64,000 nucleotides of DNA from Robinsoniella peoriensis (GCF_042680125.1 NZ_JBHTNY010000030.1); one strand, 5' to 3'. Positions 16,906 through 26,433 are shown, numbered from the stretch's first letter. Notes: a model not told the origin generated them from the letters alone. Numbers and translations are program-made.

Positions 16906-18807
16906 TTATTGATACACGATGAATCGTCCATCTTTAGCCGGAGTAATGGTTCCTGCTGATGTAACCGCCTTAGTTACAATATCATATGATAAGATATCCG
17001 TCTTTGAACAATTTTGCAGACACTCTTCCGGTACGGAGCCTTCCGTAACAGCAATTGTGTAACTGCGCGCAGTATCAATTGCCTTCCCATCCGCCGCAGT
17101 GATTTTTTTCACTCTGCTGCCAGGCTCTGCCGTAGGGTCAAATTCTATTTTAAGTCCGGAAAAATAATAAAACCATCCGGTCTGGTTATTCTCCACACTC
17201 ACAGAATATTCAAGTACTTTCCGTAAGTCCTCACCACTTATGGATGCCTTCCATAATGCTCCACTATCGTTGGCTTTTAAATCCGGCATAATGCGGTCTA
17301 TATCTGCAGCAGTAATATCCCCGGCATATATCCGTCCGCTGATACCCTTGCCGTTGTAGCATCCATCCTTGCCATTGTCAAGAATAAGTGCCAGTTCACA
17401 GTCTCCCCAGGCACGCATGGCATCAGCCACAAAGCTGCCTGTGTCTGTCAGTGTAAAACTCTCGCTTGCTTTGCCCAGTACCTTTGAAGGCTCCGCCGCC
17501 GGCGGTGACAGATTCTGTTCATCTACCATGCTGATAACCTCTGCCTTGCTAAGCTTCCCCTCCAACATCCCGGCAAGACCTTCCTGCAATGCATCCTGGG
17601 CATTCTCCAATGTAGGAAATACTGCATAGCGGCCCTGGTTCAATGCCGGAAGCAGCTCTTCTATTTCAGGAACATCCGGCGGTGCTGCATCAATCAGGCT
17701 TGAGAACATCGCGCCTGTATCCGCCGCAAGTGTCTGCTGGCCTTCAACTGTAGATATATAATTCATCAGCTCCATAACAAGTTCATATTTCTCCTTGTTG
17801 TCCGACTCTGCCAGATGCTTGTTGAGCCCAATATAACATACCATATAGAGACGTGCCCAGTCATTATTACTACCGGGATTAAAAAATGGCATAAGGGCAA
17901 ATTCATCCGTAGTACCGGTTTGTTCATATCCCATTTTTGCTATCAATGATGAATCCTCCACCATTGCACATTGACGGGTAAAAAGCATCTTCTCCCGTTC
18001 CGAATAATTAATATCCAAATCAGACGATTTCCATACGCCGGCATCTATCATTTGCCGGAACACATCCAGTGCCCCGTCAAAGTGCTTGCCGAAGCTGCCT
18101 TTTCCCTGATTGTAATCATCCATCCATTCCAAATCCTGTGGACGGCTAAAGTAACTGCCAAAATTGTAGCCCATAAAAGCAGTAGCCAGTACTTCGGGAT
18201 TCTCAAATCCCAATTGAATGGAGCGGATACCACTGGCTTCGATTGTCTGACACAATTTCAGAAAGCCTTCAAAGTCCTCGGGTATTTCCCAGCCATTTTC
18301 CTCAAACAGCGTTTTATTATATACAATCCCCCTTACCTGAGCCGGTCCGGGCAGATAATAGAGCTTTCCATCTGTGGAAATATCATTTAACATGGATGTA
18401 TTATAGCGGCTGGAAAATTCCATTCCGGAAAGATCCAGCAGCCGGTCACTCCAATACACCTTGCCCACATCTAAAGGCCAGGTCATGACGATATCCGGAA
18501 GATCGTCATGTTCCAATCGTGCAGCATATTCCTCTATTCCCATATTACGTGTAAAATTTCCAACCTGTACGATATCAATTTCAGGAAACTTTTCCTCTAC
18601 CGCCTTTTCAAACTCATTAATGGAAAATGCATACTTAACCAGAACTGTTATTGGGGTCTTTCCCTTAGCGATAGCCTTCTGGGTTAAAATATCTTCATTG
18701 TCCGAAACCTTTGCCCCACAGCCCGGCAAACATAGCAGAAGTGTCATCAAAATTATGATCATTAATACTCGCCTCTGAATCTTCTCAGATCGTTTAAGCA
18801 CTCTCAT
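16906..18807 (-). CDS. Lipoprotein fusing a solute-binding domain to a 5'-nucleotidase C-terminal domain
   Basis: This 633-residue lipoprotein has a membrane-spanning signal with lipobox LCLPGC. Residues about 50-440 form a type 1 extracellular solute-binding domain (LYYLPGPAQVRGIVYNKTLF, EENGWEIPEDF). Residues about 455-633 match the 5'-nucleotidase C-terminal domain (TGSFVADAMRAWGDCELALI, the GDITAADIDRIMP region, ISGEDLRKVLEYS, YTIAVTEG). The metallophosphatase domain that normally precedes this region is absent, so hydrolysis is unlikely. The C-terminal domain may give nucleotide or nucleoside binding. The gene starts 12 nt after the EAL-protein gene with AGAGGGGG upstream, so the two probably work as one unit, with the lipoprotein perhaps presenting a ligand to the Cache sensor. 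Confidence 0.82.
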   Translation of the reverse strand: MRVLKRSEKIQRRVLMIIILMTLLLCLPGCGAKVSDNEDILTQKAIAKGKTPITVLVKYAFSINEFEKAVEEKFPEIDIVQVGNFTRNMGIEEYAARLEHDDLPDIVMTWPLDVGKVYWSDRLLDLSGMEFSSRYNTSMLNDISTDGKLYYLPGPAQVRGIVYNKTLFEENGWEIPEDFEGFLKLCQTIEASGIRSIQLGFENPEVLATAFMGYNFGSYFSRPQDLEWMDDYNQGKGSFGKHFDGALDVFRQMIDAGVWKSSDLDINYSEREKMLFTRQCAMVEDSSLIAKMGYEQTGTTDEFALMPFFNPGSNNDWARLYMVCYIGLNKHLAESDNKEKYELVMELMNYISTVEGQQTLAADTGAMFSSLIDAAPPDVPEIEELLPALNQGRYAVFPTLENAQDALQEGLAGMLEGKLSKAEVISMVDEQNLSPPAAEPSKVLGKASESFTLTDTGSFVADAMRAWGDCELALILDNGKDGCYNGKGISGRIYAGDITAADIDRIMPDLKANDSGALWKASISGEDLRKVLEYSVSVENNQTGWFYYFSGLKIEFDPTAEPGSRVKKITAADGKAIDTARSYTIAVTEGSVPEECLQNCSKTDILSYDIVTKAVTSAGTITPAKDGRFIVYQ

Positions 18808-18819
18808 CAGTTCCCCCTC

Positions 18820-21099
18820 TTAACAAGAAACGTTATCTGTCACTAATTTTTCAAATGCCGGGATATCCATTGGCCTTGCAAAAACGTACCCCTGTATGTA
18901 GTCACATCCTGCGCGTTTAAGCATATCTACCTGCTCCCGTTCTTCCACGCCTTCGGCAACTGTTTCCATTGACAACGCCTTTGCCATGCTTATAATATTT
19001 GTTACCACAGCCTCTGTCCGGCTCAAATCAATACCTTCGCCATGGAAAAAGATTTTATCCAGTTTAAGTACATCAACGGGAATCGTCTGTATCAGATTCA
19101 GTGAAGAATATCCGCTGCCAAAGTCGTCCATTGAGCATTCAAATCCTGCCGCCTTAATATTCCGGATAATATGAATCAGACGGCTGCTATTTTCCAGCAC
19201 CATACTTTCTGTTACCTCAATTTCAATCAGTGACCTATCCATGTTATACTTATCGGCGATCCGGATGTATTCAAAAAGAAAGTTGTTATCTCTAAAATGC
19301 AGACGGGAACAGTTCACTGATATTCTTACCTGTGTCATTCCCTGATCAATCCATCCGCGTAATGTGCGGCAAACCGTTTCAAATACAAATAAATCCAGTT
19401 GGATGATGAAGCCGTTTTTTTCAAAGAGTGGAATAAACTCATCCGGATATATCATACCCTCGGTGACACTCTTCCAGCGGACAAGCGCCTCCGCACCGCC
19501 AATTCGTTCCTCCGGCAAACGGTACTTGGGTTGTAAAAATACCACAAACTCTCCGTTATTAAGCGCTGTTTCCATTCTGTCTTCCAGCTGTTTTTCACGG
19601 AGAAGCTGACGGCGCACCGCATCGTCATAAAAAGCACATCGCAGCTTACTGTCAACTGTACGGTGTGTTTCACGTAAAGCCAGCTTTGCCCTGTCAATCA
19701 TTTGCGGGAATGTCAGAGTACTGTTCTCAATCACATAAATGCCAAATTCCATAATCGGCAGGCTCCATGCCACATTCATATCCAGAACATTCTGCTCCGC
19801 ATCTGTGTGCCATCTGCCGAATTTCTCCAGTAATTCCGATTCATTGGAAAACTCCATTAGTATACAGAAATTATCTGCTGACTGCCTTCCCATACACTCT
19901 CTTTCCGATATCTTTTTGTTCATAAATTTGCTGAAAAACCGCAAAATGGCATCACAGTTAATACGTCCAATTTCATCATTAAGCACTTTGAACTTGACAA
20001 TATTGGTGTAAACCAGTGCATATTGCATATTATGATCCGAAGTAAGCAGCTCCTCTGCCAACTCATAAAAACGCTGTATCGTATGTCCACCGGTTATATC
20101 ATCCACATAAGCAATCTGTTCCAGCTTGCGTTTATGATTGTTAAAAATATACACCAGTGCCGCCGCCAGTCCGGCAAAAGTAATGGTGATCAATCCACAT
20201 ATAATCAGCGTAGATTGCAGCAGTAAATTTGACTTTTCGTTTACAACCTCTACCGGAACAAAGGAAAGCAGGTACCAGTCATCCGGAGCTACCGGAGTAT
20301 AGACCATATAAGTCTCCTGACCATCCAATTTAAAACGGATCTGCCCGGATGCATTGACAGACATTTCCTGCATCACATCGTCCAGTTCCTTTTCCCCGAT
20401 AATTAACCCTTCCAGGGTAGAAAAGATATTGTATCCGCTCTTAAAGGCATAAGTGGAAGATGAACGTACCACAACAGCCCCCTTCATGGTTACAATCTGG
20501 GAATATGCCTGATCGTTGAATGATGACATTGACAGCACCTGGTCAAAAGAAGACGGAGCGTAGCTCACAGCCAGTGCAACTATGTTTTTTCCGTCAATGC
20601 TCATGTTGTCCAGTGGAACGGAAAACAGTATGTACTCCTTATTTTGGATTATCTGAGTGGTTGACATCGAGTCCTTTCCACTGAGCAGATCCTTCCGAAC
20701 CGATTTATCAAGTGTGAGAAAGGTCTGTGTATTGCTTAAATCATATGCCGTGCCATCCGTATCGATAAGAAAAATGCTCTCATAGCTCAAGCCTTCCTTT
20801 TGCTTCTGCAGCATTTTCTTAGCTTCATCCATTCGACTGATGTCTGCATATTCCAGGGAAGCCGCCATTGTATGAAGGACATCGTAATTGTCATTAACAA
20901 TACGATCCACATTTTCTCCTATACGTCTTGAGATCTCCTGGAGATATGCTTCACTCTCCTCCCGTATTGTGGAAGATAACCGACTGTAATATTGAAAGCT
21001 AAATATAGTAATAAGGATACATATTATAAAAAATATCAAAAATACTCTGTGATACATCCTTAAACTAAAAAAAGGATTTTTCTTTTCCTTCCGGATCAT
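18820..21099 (-). CDS. Cache-GGDEF-EAL membrane protein, likely c-di-GMP phosphodiesterase
   Basis: The 759-residue protein starts at the ATG at 21099, with GGGAGG 7 nt upstream; the GTG 15 nt earlier precedes that site. It has a membrane segment near residues 18-38, an extracellular double-Cache-like sensor to about 285, a second membrane segment about 295-320, a GGDEF domain with a degenerate signature (GRQSADNF in place of GGEEF), and an intact EAL domain (GGAEALVRW, EIEVTESMVL, MDDFGSGYSSL, DVLKLDKIF, ETVAEGVE). The GGDEF part is probably inactive as a cyclase; the EAL part should hydrolyse c-di-GMP. It is followed after 12 nt by the binding-protein/5'-nucleotidase-C lipoprotein. Confidence 0.9.
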   Translation of the reverse strand: MIRKEKKNPFFSLRMYHRVFLIFFIICILITIFSFQYYSRLSSTIREESEAYLQEISRRIGENVDRIVNDNYDVLHTMAASLEYADISRMDEAKKMLQKQKEGLSYESIFLIDTDGTAYDLSNTQTFLTLDKSVRKDLLSGKDSMSTTQIIQNKEYILFSVPLDNMSIDGKNIVALAVSYAPSSFDQVLSMSSFNDQAYSQIVTMKGAVVVRSSSTYAFKSGYNIFSTLEGLIIGEKELDDVMQEMSVNASGQIRFKLDGQETYMVYTPVAPDDWYLLSFVPVEVVNEKSNLLLQSTLIICGLITITFAGLAAALVYIFNNHKRKLEQIAYVDDITGGHTIQRFYELAEELLTSDHNMQYALVYTNIVKFKVLNDEIGRINCDAILRFFSKFMNKKISERECMGRQSADNFCILMEFSNESELLEKFGRWHTDAEQNVLDMNVAWSLPIMEFGIYVIENSTLTFPQMIDRAKLALRETHRTVDSKLRCAFYDDAVRRQLLREKQLEDRMETALNNGEFVVFLQPKYRLPEERIGGAEALVRWKSVTEGMIYPDEFIPLFEKNGFIIQLDLFVFETVCRTLRGWIDQGMTQVRISVNCSRLHFRDNNFLFEYIRIADKYNMDRSLIEIEVTESMVLENSSRLIHIIRNIKAAGFECSMDDFGSGYSSLNLIQTIPVDVLKLDKIFFHGEGIDLSRTEAVVTNIISMAKALSMETVAEGVEEREQVDMLKRAGCDYIQGYVFARPMDIPAFEKLVTDNVSC

Positions 21100-21148
21100 T
21101 TTGCTTCCTCCCACTTTCTTTTATGAGAACAGTTAATTTTATAGTATC

Positions 21149-21176
21149 ATTATAACACAATTTTAAAATCTGTCGA
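21149..21176 (-). promoter_or_regulatory. Promoter of the EAL-protein operon
   Basis: On the minus strand TCGACA (21171-21176) and TATAAT (21149-21154) are separated by 16 nt, about 50 nt before the start of the EAL gene. This is a good sigma-A match with no obvious operator. Confidence 0.55.
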
Positions 21177-21307
21177 TATGTGTATAGTGAATATATAATC
21201 AAATTTTTTGATAAAAATTTCTTTATATATACCTTAATTGTCGTAAAATTCGCAATTAACATAAGCACAGACTGTTTTCAGCCCAAAAGGCATGCCGGAG
21301 CATATTT

Positions 21308-21856
21308 TTATTTTAAAATATCGCTAATAAGTCTGCTCATTTCTTCCGGCGACCTGCGTGGTTCTTCCTCAGACCACAGAACCGTTGCTTTCCAGAACCC
21401 TGCAAGTTTCACTGCAAAAGCAAATTTATATCTTTTGTAATATTCCGCCAGTTCTTCTTCATCCAGATGGTCCGGCACATGTCCCACTTTTTTGGCAACC
21501 TCATATATAAGTGAAAGCAGATGATCTTCTATAAAATAAAGCAGATGTGCTTTGTTCATTAACATCAGTATATCAATATGATTTTCCCAGAACTCAAAAT
21601 ATGATTCCGCAATACTTTCCTGTGTTTCTGCATGATTAATTATAATTGTATTTGCAAATTCATTCATGAGAAGCTTCGTAGTATATTCGATCACTTCGTT
21701 TTTTGTTTTAAAATAGCGGTAAAAGGTTCTTCTTCCCAATCCGGCTTTATTGACTATCTGGGAAATTGTAATATCCTGATAATCTTTACGCCTCAATAAA
21801 TCAAATAGTGCATCTATAATCCATTTTTTAGTTTTGTTTTCTTCCTTCAAATTCAT
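21308..21856 (-). CDS. TetR/AcrR-family transcriptional regulator
   Basis: The 182-residue protein starts at the ATG at 21856, with AAGGAG upstream; the longer frame start has no site. The N-terminal helix-turn-helix is clear (ITISQIVNKAGLGRRTFYRY, then FKTKNEVIEY), followed by a helical ligand-binding domain. It is divergent from the ABC-2 exporter operon at 22083, and a palindrome lies in that operon's promoter. Local repression of the exporter, relieved by a small molecule, is the usual arrangement and is inferred here. Confidence 0.9.
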   Translation of the reverse strand: MNLKEENKTKKWIIDALFDLLRRKDYQDITISQIVNKAGLGRRTFYRYFKTKNEVIEYTTKLLMNEFANTIIINHAETQESIAESYFEFWENHIDILMLMNKAHLLYFIEDHLLSLIYEVAKKVGHVPDHLDEEELAEYYKRYKFAFAVKLAGFWKATVLWSEEEPRRSPEEMSRLISDILK

Positions 21857-22029
21857 CGATCTACTCCTTATTGGCACAAAATTAAAAATATGTATCACTT
21901 CGTGGGATCATATTGTATTGCCCTGATAATCGTATTATACTAGTCCATAAATAAATGCACAAGTGTGCCACGTTATTTGTTGTTTCATTTTGCTGCCTGT
22001 TTAACCAGGCGGCAACTATTTTACCCGTC

Positions 22030-22057
22030 AGTTAGTCATTACTAACTTTTTTATAAT
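22030..22057 (+). promoter_or_regulatory. Candidate TetR operator and -10 box of the ABC-2 exporter operon
   Basis: AGTTAGT and ACTAACT form a perfect 7-bp inverted repeat with a 4-nt centre (22030-22047). TATAAT follows at 22052-22057, about 25 nt before the ATPase start. A palindrome against the -10 box is the expected position for a repressor site. Confidence 0.65.
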
Positions 22058-22082
22058 AACGTGCACTGATTAGGAGGACTAT

Positions 22083-22820
22083 ATGAACATCGTAAATGCA
22101 ATTCATCTGACAAAAAAATATGACGATCTGCTGGCTGTTAATAACATCAGCTTTCAGATAGGGAAAGGGGACATATACGGTTTTGTCGGCCCAAACGGAG
22201 CAGGAAAGAGTACTACCATTAATATGATTTCCGGTCTGCTTATTCCCGACAACGGAAAAATTGTGTTTGAGGAAGGCTTCACTTTTGATAAATGGCATGC
22301 GAATATTGGTCTGGTACCACAGGATTTAGCTATATATCCGGACTTATCAGCCGAAGAAAATGTGTCCTTTTTTGCTTCACTATATGGGCTAAAAGGGAAA
22401 GTTCTGAAACTACATGTAAATGAAGCATTGAAATTAGTAGGGCTTGAAGAACATAAGAAAAAAAGATCAGATAAATTTTCCGGAGGTATGAAACGAAGAC
22501 TGAACATTGCCTGTGCAATAGCACATAAACCCAAACTGCTGATCATGGACGAACCCACTGTGGGTATCGACCCCCAATCCAGAAACTTTATTTTAGACAG
22601 TATACGAAAACTATCCCATAATGGAACAACTGTGATCTACACTTCACATTACATGGAAGAGGTAGAAGAAATCTGCAATAAAATTCTGATAATAGACCAC
22701 GGAAAAGTTATCATAACCGGCGGGATACAAGCGGTTAAGGATAAGTTCAGCAAAGATAACGAATTATCATTAGAAGAAATTTTCTTATTATTGACCGGAA
22801 AGGAGCTTAGGGATTCATGA
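22083..22820 (+). CDS. ABC-2 type exporter ATP-binding protein
   Basis: This 245-residue ATPase has Walker A GPNGAGKST, Q-loop LVPQDL, signature FSGGMKRR, Walker B LLIMDEPTVGID and the H-loop in VIYTSHYMEE. It is the drug/lipid exporter (CcmA/NatA-like) type. AGGAGG precedes the ATG. The next gene overlaps it in ATGA, and the third gene overlaps the second, so the three form a translationally coupled exporter operon controlled by the divergent TetR regulator. Confidence 0.95.
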   Translation: MNIVNAIHLTKKYDDLLAVNNISFQIGKGDIYGFVGPNGAGKSTTINMISGLLIPDNGKIVFEEGFTFDKWHANIGLVPQDLAIYPDLSAEENVSFFASLYGLKGKVLKLHVNEALKLVGLEEHKKKRSDKFSGGMKRRLNIACAIAHKPKLLIMDEPTVGIDPQSRNFILDSIRKLSHNGTTVIYTSHYMEEVEEICNKILIIDHGKVIITGGIQAVKDKFSKDNELSLEEIFLLLTGKELRDS

Positions 22821-23920
22821 TAGCCAGAATGTATTTAAAAGAAATCAAACAGTTTTTCCGTAAACCGTTTAACATTTTATTCATGCTGGCAGCCCCTGTA
22901 ATTCTCATTTTACTTATGGGATATGCCATGTCAAATCTAATAGGAACAACCCGGGCAGAACCTTCGTCAGAGCAAACCGTATTATTTTTTCTGGAAAAAA
23001 ACACAAGTCCGGACCTTTGGCAAAAATTTTCCTCATTTAAAGAATCTATTGAAAATGGGATGGATTTTCCATTTAAAGAGACAGACAGCTTCGATAAAGG
23101 ATGTCAGGAAGTAGATCAGCATGAAGCGATTGCATTGATTAAAATATCATCAGACGGCTTCTATTATTACCGCTCTCCATATAATGAGCCAGCAGAAAGC
23201 AAGATGTTAAGAACGGCATATCAGACACTTTTGCGTTCATCTGAAAATATTGCCCCTGCTTCTTTTATTGAGACAAAAGAAGTTCAGCAGAAAACCATTG
23301 ATTCTTATACTTATTTTACCTTTGCGGAACTGGGTTTTATTATGATATATCTGTGCCTGATTGTAGGACAGAGTGTTTATTCCGAAAAGGAAGCAAAGAC
23401 TTTTGAGCGGATCTATACTTCAAAAGCCAATATCAGTAAAATGCTGCTTTGTAAAATAGCCCTTGGCTGTACGGTGGCGAGCATTCAGATATTCCTCGTA
23501 TATGTCATCTCAACCTATGTCCTGCACGTTGATTGGGGAAATTTAACTGTTCTGATATTTTTCTTATATATTTTGCTGGCATTGTTCAGTTCATCATTTG
23601 GCGCAGTAGCCGGACTTTTCATAAAGAAAAAAACGACACTCAATGATATTCTTTTGATGGTGTCAATTTTTATTGGCTTTTTAGGAGGAGGACTTACTCC
23701 TTTGTCTTTTTTGGAAACTATAAAAGCAGTGTCATTACTTTGTAAACTCAGTCCTTTATACTGGGTAACAAATTCTGCCATTATTCTGTCCGGCGGAAAA
23801 ATTGACGAAAACTTTTTGTTAGCTCTTGTTGCTTGTATACTTGTCATAGCTTGCATGGCTTGCATTTATTTAATAATCAGACGAAAAGAAAAATTAAAGG
23901 GGGTTTATGTTTATGAGTAA
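22817..23920 (+). CDS. ABC-2 type exporter permease 1
   Basis: This 367-residue membrane protein has one N-terminal membrane segment (NILFMLAAPVILILLMGYAM), a large extracytoplasmic loop of about 140 residues, then five membrane segments in the C-terminal half, the classic ABC-2 permease (YhgE/NatB-like) plan. It shares ATGA with the end of the ATPase gene and overlaps the next permease by a few bases. It probably pairs with the second permease as a heterodimer. Substrate unknown. Confidence 0.92.
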   Translation: MIARMYLKEIKQFFRKPFNILFMLAAPVILILLMGYAMSNLIGTTRAEPSSEQTVLFFLEKNTSPDLWQKFSSFKESIENGMDFPFKETDSFDKGCQEVDQHEAIALIKISSDGFYYYRSPYNEPAESKMLRTAYQTLLRSSENIAPASFIETKEVQQKTIDSYTYFTFAELGFIMIYLCLIVGQSVYSEKEAKTFERIYTSKANISKMLLCKIALGCTVASIQIFLVYVISTYVLHVDWGNLTVLIFFLYILLALFSSSFGAVAGLFIKKKTTLNDILLMVSIFIGFLGGGLTPLSFLETIKAVSLLCKLSPLYWVTNSAIILSGGKIDENFLLALVACILVIACMACIYLIIRRKEKLKGVYVYE

Positions 23921-24962
23921 TATATTGAAAAATTCCTGGATATTATTTACCAGAAATAAAGAATACTTTTCAAGCATCGTAGTCTCACCGGTTATCATTC
24001 TCCTGCTATTTTCTTTTGTCTTATCCTTTCAATCTAAAGTGAATATTGCTGTTATTAACCAGGATCAAGGCCGATTTGGTACAAAAATAGAAGAAATCAT
24101 CCAGGATATAGACTTTGTCAAACCGCTTAAAATTGATCTGAAAGAAGTAGAAAACGATATCCGAAACGGGAAAATAGACCTTGCGGTTATCATTGAAAAA
24201 AATGCATCCGGCATGGATCTGAACATGGAAAAACCAATACGTTTTATAAAGTCACAAAATTCTGAACTATCCGGTTATATGGAAACCATTCTGAATACAG
24301 CCATAGCTAATTATAATTCGGGTAATTCAGTCCAATTTACAATATCACAAAATCAAGTATCCGAAAAAGGGGTTCCTATAACAAACGCTTTGGGGATGGT
24401 TATTTTTAAAATGATTGGTTCAGCTTCCATACTTGCAGGTTTAATCATCTCAGAAAAGAAAAATGGGATAAAAAACCGAATTTATATCAGTAAAACAAAA
24501 TTATGCACATATCTGATCGGGCGTGGCAGTATTCTTTTTATACATCTATTATTGTTTTCGTTCATTTACTTTATAACAGCAAAGCTGTTCAACTTCGATT
24601 TTGGAATGAAATATCCTGCGCAGATATTAATTATCTTCGGTGTATTGGGAATATTTACAACCGCTTTTGGCCTGCTGCTGTCTGCTTTTGCAAATGATGA
24701 TAATACTGCATGGCGATTTGGTGTTCTAGTATTGCTGCCGGCTTCCATATTGTCAGGTGCACTATTTCCTTTTGATGCAATGCCAGAAAGCCTGCAGACG
24801 GCGGGAAACCTTTTCCCTCAGCGGTGGATAACAAATGCGATCGAAATCCTGCAAAACGGCGGCAGCTTATCCGATACTTTCTTCCCTTTAATTGGCGTGC
24901 TGTTATTATCAGCAGTGTTCTCTGCGGTAGCAAGCGTCCGGTTAAATAAAAGCCTGTCTTAA
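23913..24962 (+). CDS. ABC-2 type exporter permease 2
   Basis: This is a 349-residue ABC-2 permease with an N-terminal membrane segment (SSIVVSPVIILLLFSFVLSF), an extracytoplasmic domain and five C-terminal membrane segments. There are two possible ATGs, 23907 and 23913; the second gives better spacing (9 nt) from AAAGGGGG. It overlaps the end of the first permease gene. An FP-containing loop near the end (PASILSGALFPFDAMPESLQ) is typical of the family. Confidence 0.9.
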   Translation: MSNILKNSWILFTRNKEYFSSIVVSPVIILLLFSFVLSFQSKVNIAVINQDQGRFGTKIEEIIQDIDFVKPLKIDLKEVENDIRNGKIDLAVIIEKNASGMDLNMEKPIRFIKSQNSELSGYMETILNTAIANYNSGNSVQFTISQNQVSEKGVPITNALGMVIFKMIGSASILAGLIISEKKNGIKNRIYISKTKLCTYLIGRGSILFIHLLLFSFIYFITAKLFNFDFGMKYPAQILIIFGVLGIFTTAFGLLLSAFANDDNTAWRFGVLVLLPASILSGALFPFDAMPESLQTAGNLFPQRWITNAIEILQNGGSLSDTFFPLIGVLLLSAVFSAVASVRLNKSLS

Positions 24963-24979
24963 ATTGTTTTTATCTGGAT

Positions 24980-25669
24980 TTATCCCGGAAACCGTATTCT
25001 CTGCGTAGATTTTGGAATACCCCCATAAATTTTTTCCCACTTTCCATTATGGAACAGTTCATATTGTGCAAAGGAACAGGGCAGGCCATTTGCAGCGGTG
25101 ATATCAGAACTGTCCATAAGCTGAAAATGCAGATGGGGAAACATGGAGTTTCCAGTATGGCCAATGTTCCCCAGAACATCTCCTCTTTTCACCGTTTGCC
25201 CGACTGACACTCTGATAGAATCAGGTTGCAGATGGCAGAATGCTGCATAGACACCATTACCATGTTTCAGAATGATGTAATTACCGGTTAAATTTTTTAT
25301 ATCATCGCTCCCAGGACTAAATTTACTGTTAGCTCTGGCACGTTTGAAATCTGAAAACAATCGTGCCTTTTCTCTTTCGAGGCAATGCTCTTCTATTTCT
25401 ACAATGGTACCCTCACATGGAGCATAGATATCCTTTCCATAACAATAACACTTGTTCACAGGTACACCGGACAGAAGATAGTGTAAGGGACTGACGCTAT
25501 AACAGGGATTCCCCTTTTGCATCCAATCCACCTGAAGAAAGTCGTAGGCATATCGCGTTCCTAATATATTTGTTCCGTGGCTGGGAATACGTGTCCCCGG
25601 CGTATTCGGGACGGACCATTCACCCCGTAGAGGAAAATCAACAACAATTGGTTTCATGAGTTCTTCCAT
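24980..25669 (-). CDS. M23-family (LytM-like) peptidase
   Basis: This 229-residue M23-fold protein carries the metal-site elements SHGTN with RYAYDF, and GNSMFPHLHFQ near the C-terminus, with GNYIILKHGNGVYAAFCHLQ between. There is no signal peptide, so it is either cytosolic or exported another way, which is unusual for a peptidoglycan endopeptidase. The ATG directly follows the TAA of the TetR gene with GGAGG upstream, so the two are translated together. The tail converges on the ABC-2 operon with 17 nt between stops. Catalysis is plausible but its substrate is not obvious. Confidence 0.85.
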   Translation of the reverse strand: MEELMKPIVVDFPLRGEWSVPNTPGTRIPSHGTNILGTRYAYDFLQVDWMQKGNPCYSVSPLHYLLSGVPVNKCYCYGKDIYAPCEGTIVEIEEHCLEREKARLFSDFKRARANSKFSPGSDDIKNLTGNYIILKHGNGVYAAFCHLQPDSIRVSVGQTVKRGDVLGNIGHTGNSMFPHLHFQLMDSSDITAANGLPCSFAQYELFHNGKWEKIYGGIPKSTQRIRFPG

Positions 25670-26329
25670 TTACACCTCCATTTGAGCTTCCGGATTATAA
25701 GCTTCCGGCTTATAAAAAACATGCCTCAATTCTGTAAATAAATCATCCAATGCTTTTTCCATAGCTGTATAGTCTAAATGCGAATACTCGGAATTTCTGA
25801 TGTCTTCTAACATCTGATTGGCAAATCCAGTACACGACCATAAAATTATATGTTTACTTTTTTCGATCTCTAAATCCGGTCTGAATTTGGATTTGTCTAT
25901 GGTATCAAATATTGTTGGATAGCAATCTGCATCCTTCTTGCTGCTTCTCTCCTTTAATTCATTATTTATTTCACTGGAATTGGTAACCGCAGAAAGTTTA
26001 TTAAATTCAAATATCCAAGGATATTCTTTTAATAATTTAATCTGCAGTAAATAAGATTGATGCAGCCTCTTTAATATATCCATTTCATCATAATTGATTA
26101 ACTGGTAATATTCTTTATTAAGCAGTTCCGAAAAGTAGTCAAAAACAAATAGAAAAAGTTCTTGTTTACTTCCTATATAATGAAACATTAAGGCTTTGGA
26201 AAATCCGGCTTCCTTCGCAATCACATTTGTTGAAGCGTTGTCAAATCCCCGTAGTGCAAATTCTTTTAGTGCGGCATTCAAAATAGCATTGCGGCGGCTT
26301 GTATCTAAATCTGATAATTTGGCTGGCAT
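25670..26329 (-). CDS. TetR-family transcriptional regulator
   Basis: The 219-residue regulator starts at the ATG at 26329, with GAGGAGG upstream; the longer frame start has none. The N-terminal helix-turn-helix reads ASTNVIAKEAGFSKALMFHY followed by IGSKQELF. The stop codon abuts the start codon of the M23-peptidase gene. Two ACCT-N3-AGGT palindromes lie 55-100 nt upstream, so it probably represses its own operon. Confidence 0.92.
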   Translation of the reverse strand: MPAKLSDLDTSRRNAILNAALKEFALRGFDNASTNVIAKEAGFSKALMFHYIGSKQELFLFVFDYFSELLNKEYYQLINYDEMDILKRLHQSYLLQIKLLKEYPWIFEFNKLSAVTNSSEINNELKERSSKKDADCYPTIFDTIDKSKFRPDLEIEKSKHIILWSCTGFANQMLEDIRNSEYSHLDYTAMEKALDDLFTELRHVFYKPEAYNPEAQMEV

Positions 26330-26383
26330 GTATTTCCTCCTCATCTGCTGGCTTTTATATAGGTTCATATATATGAGATGATA

Positions 26384-26433
26384 TTGACCTTATAGGTTAA
26401 TGCCATTGTACATCTTTTTACCTGACAGGTCAA
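26384..26433 (-). promoter_or_regulatory. Two tandem palindromic operators ahead of the TetR/M23 operon
   Basis: TTGACC-TTATA-GGTTAA (26384-26400) and TTACC-TGACA-GGTCAA (26418-26433) share the core ACCT-N3-AGGT. Their centres are about 33 bp apart, three helical turns, so two dimers could bind the same face. They lie in the promoter region of the TetR gene. Confidence 0.65.

Noticed and set aside
16463..16912. A 149-codon plus-strand frame over the polymerase gene
   Set aside because: It is antisense to conserved Y-family polymerase motifs and has no start signal.
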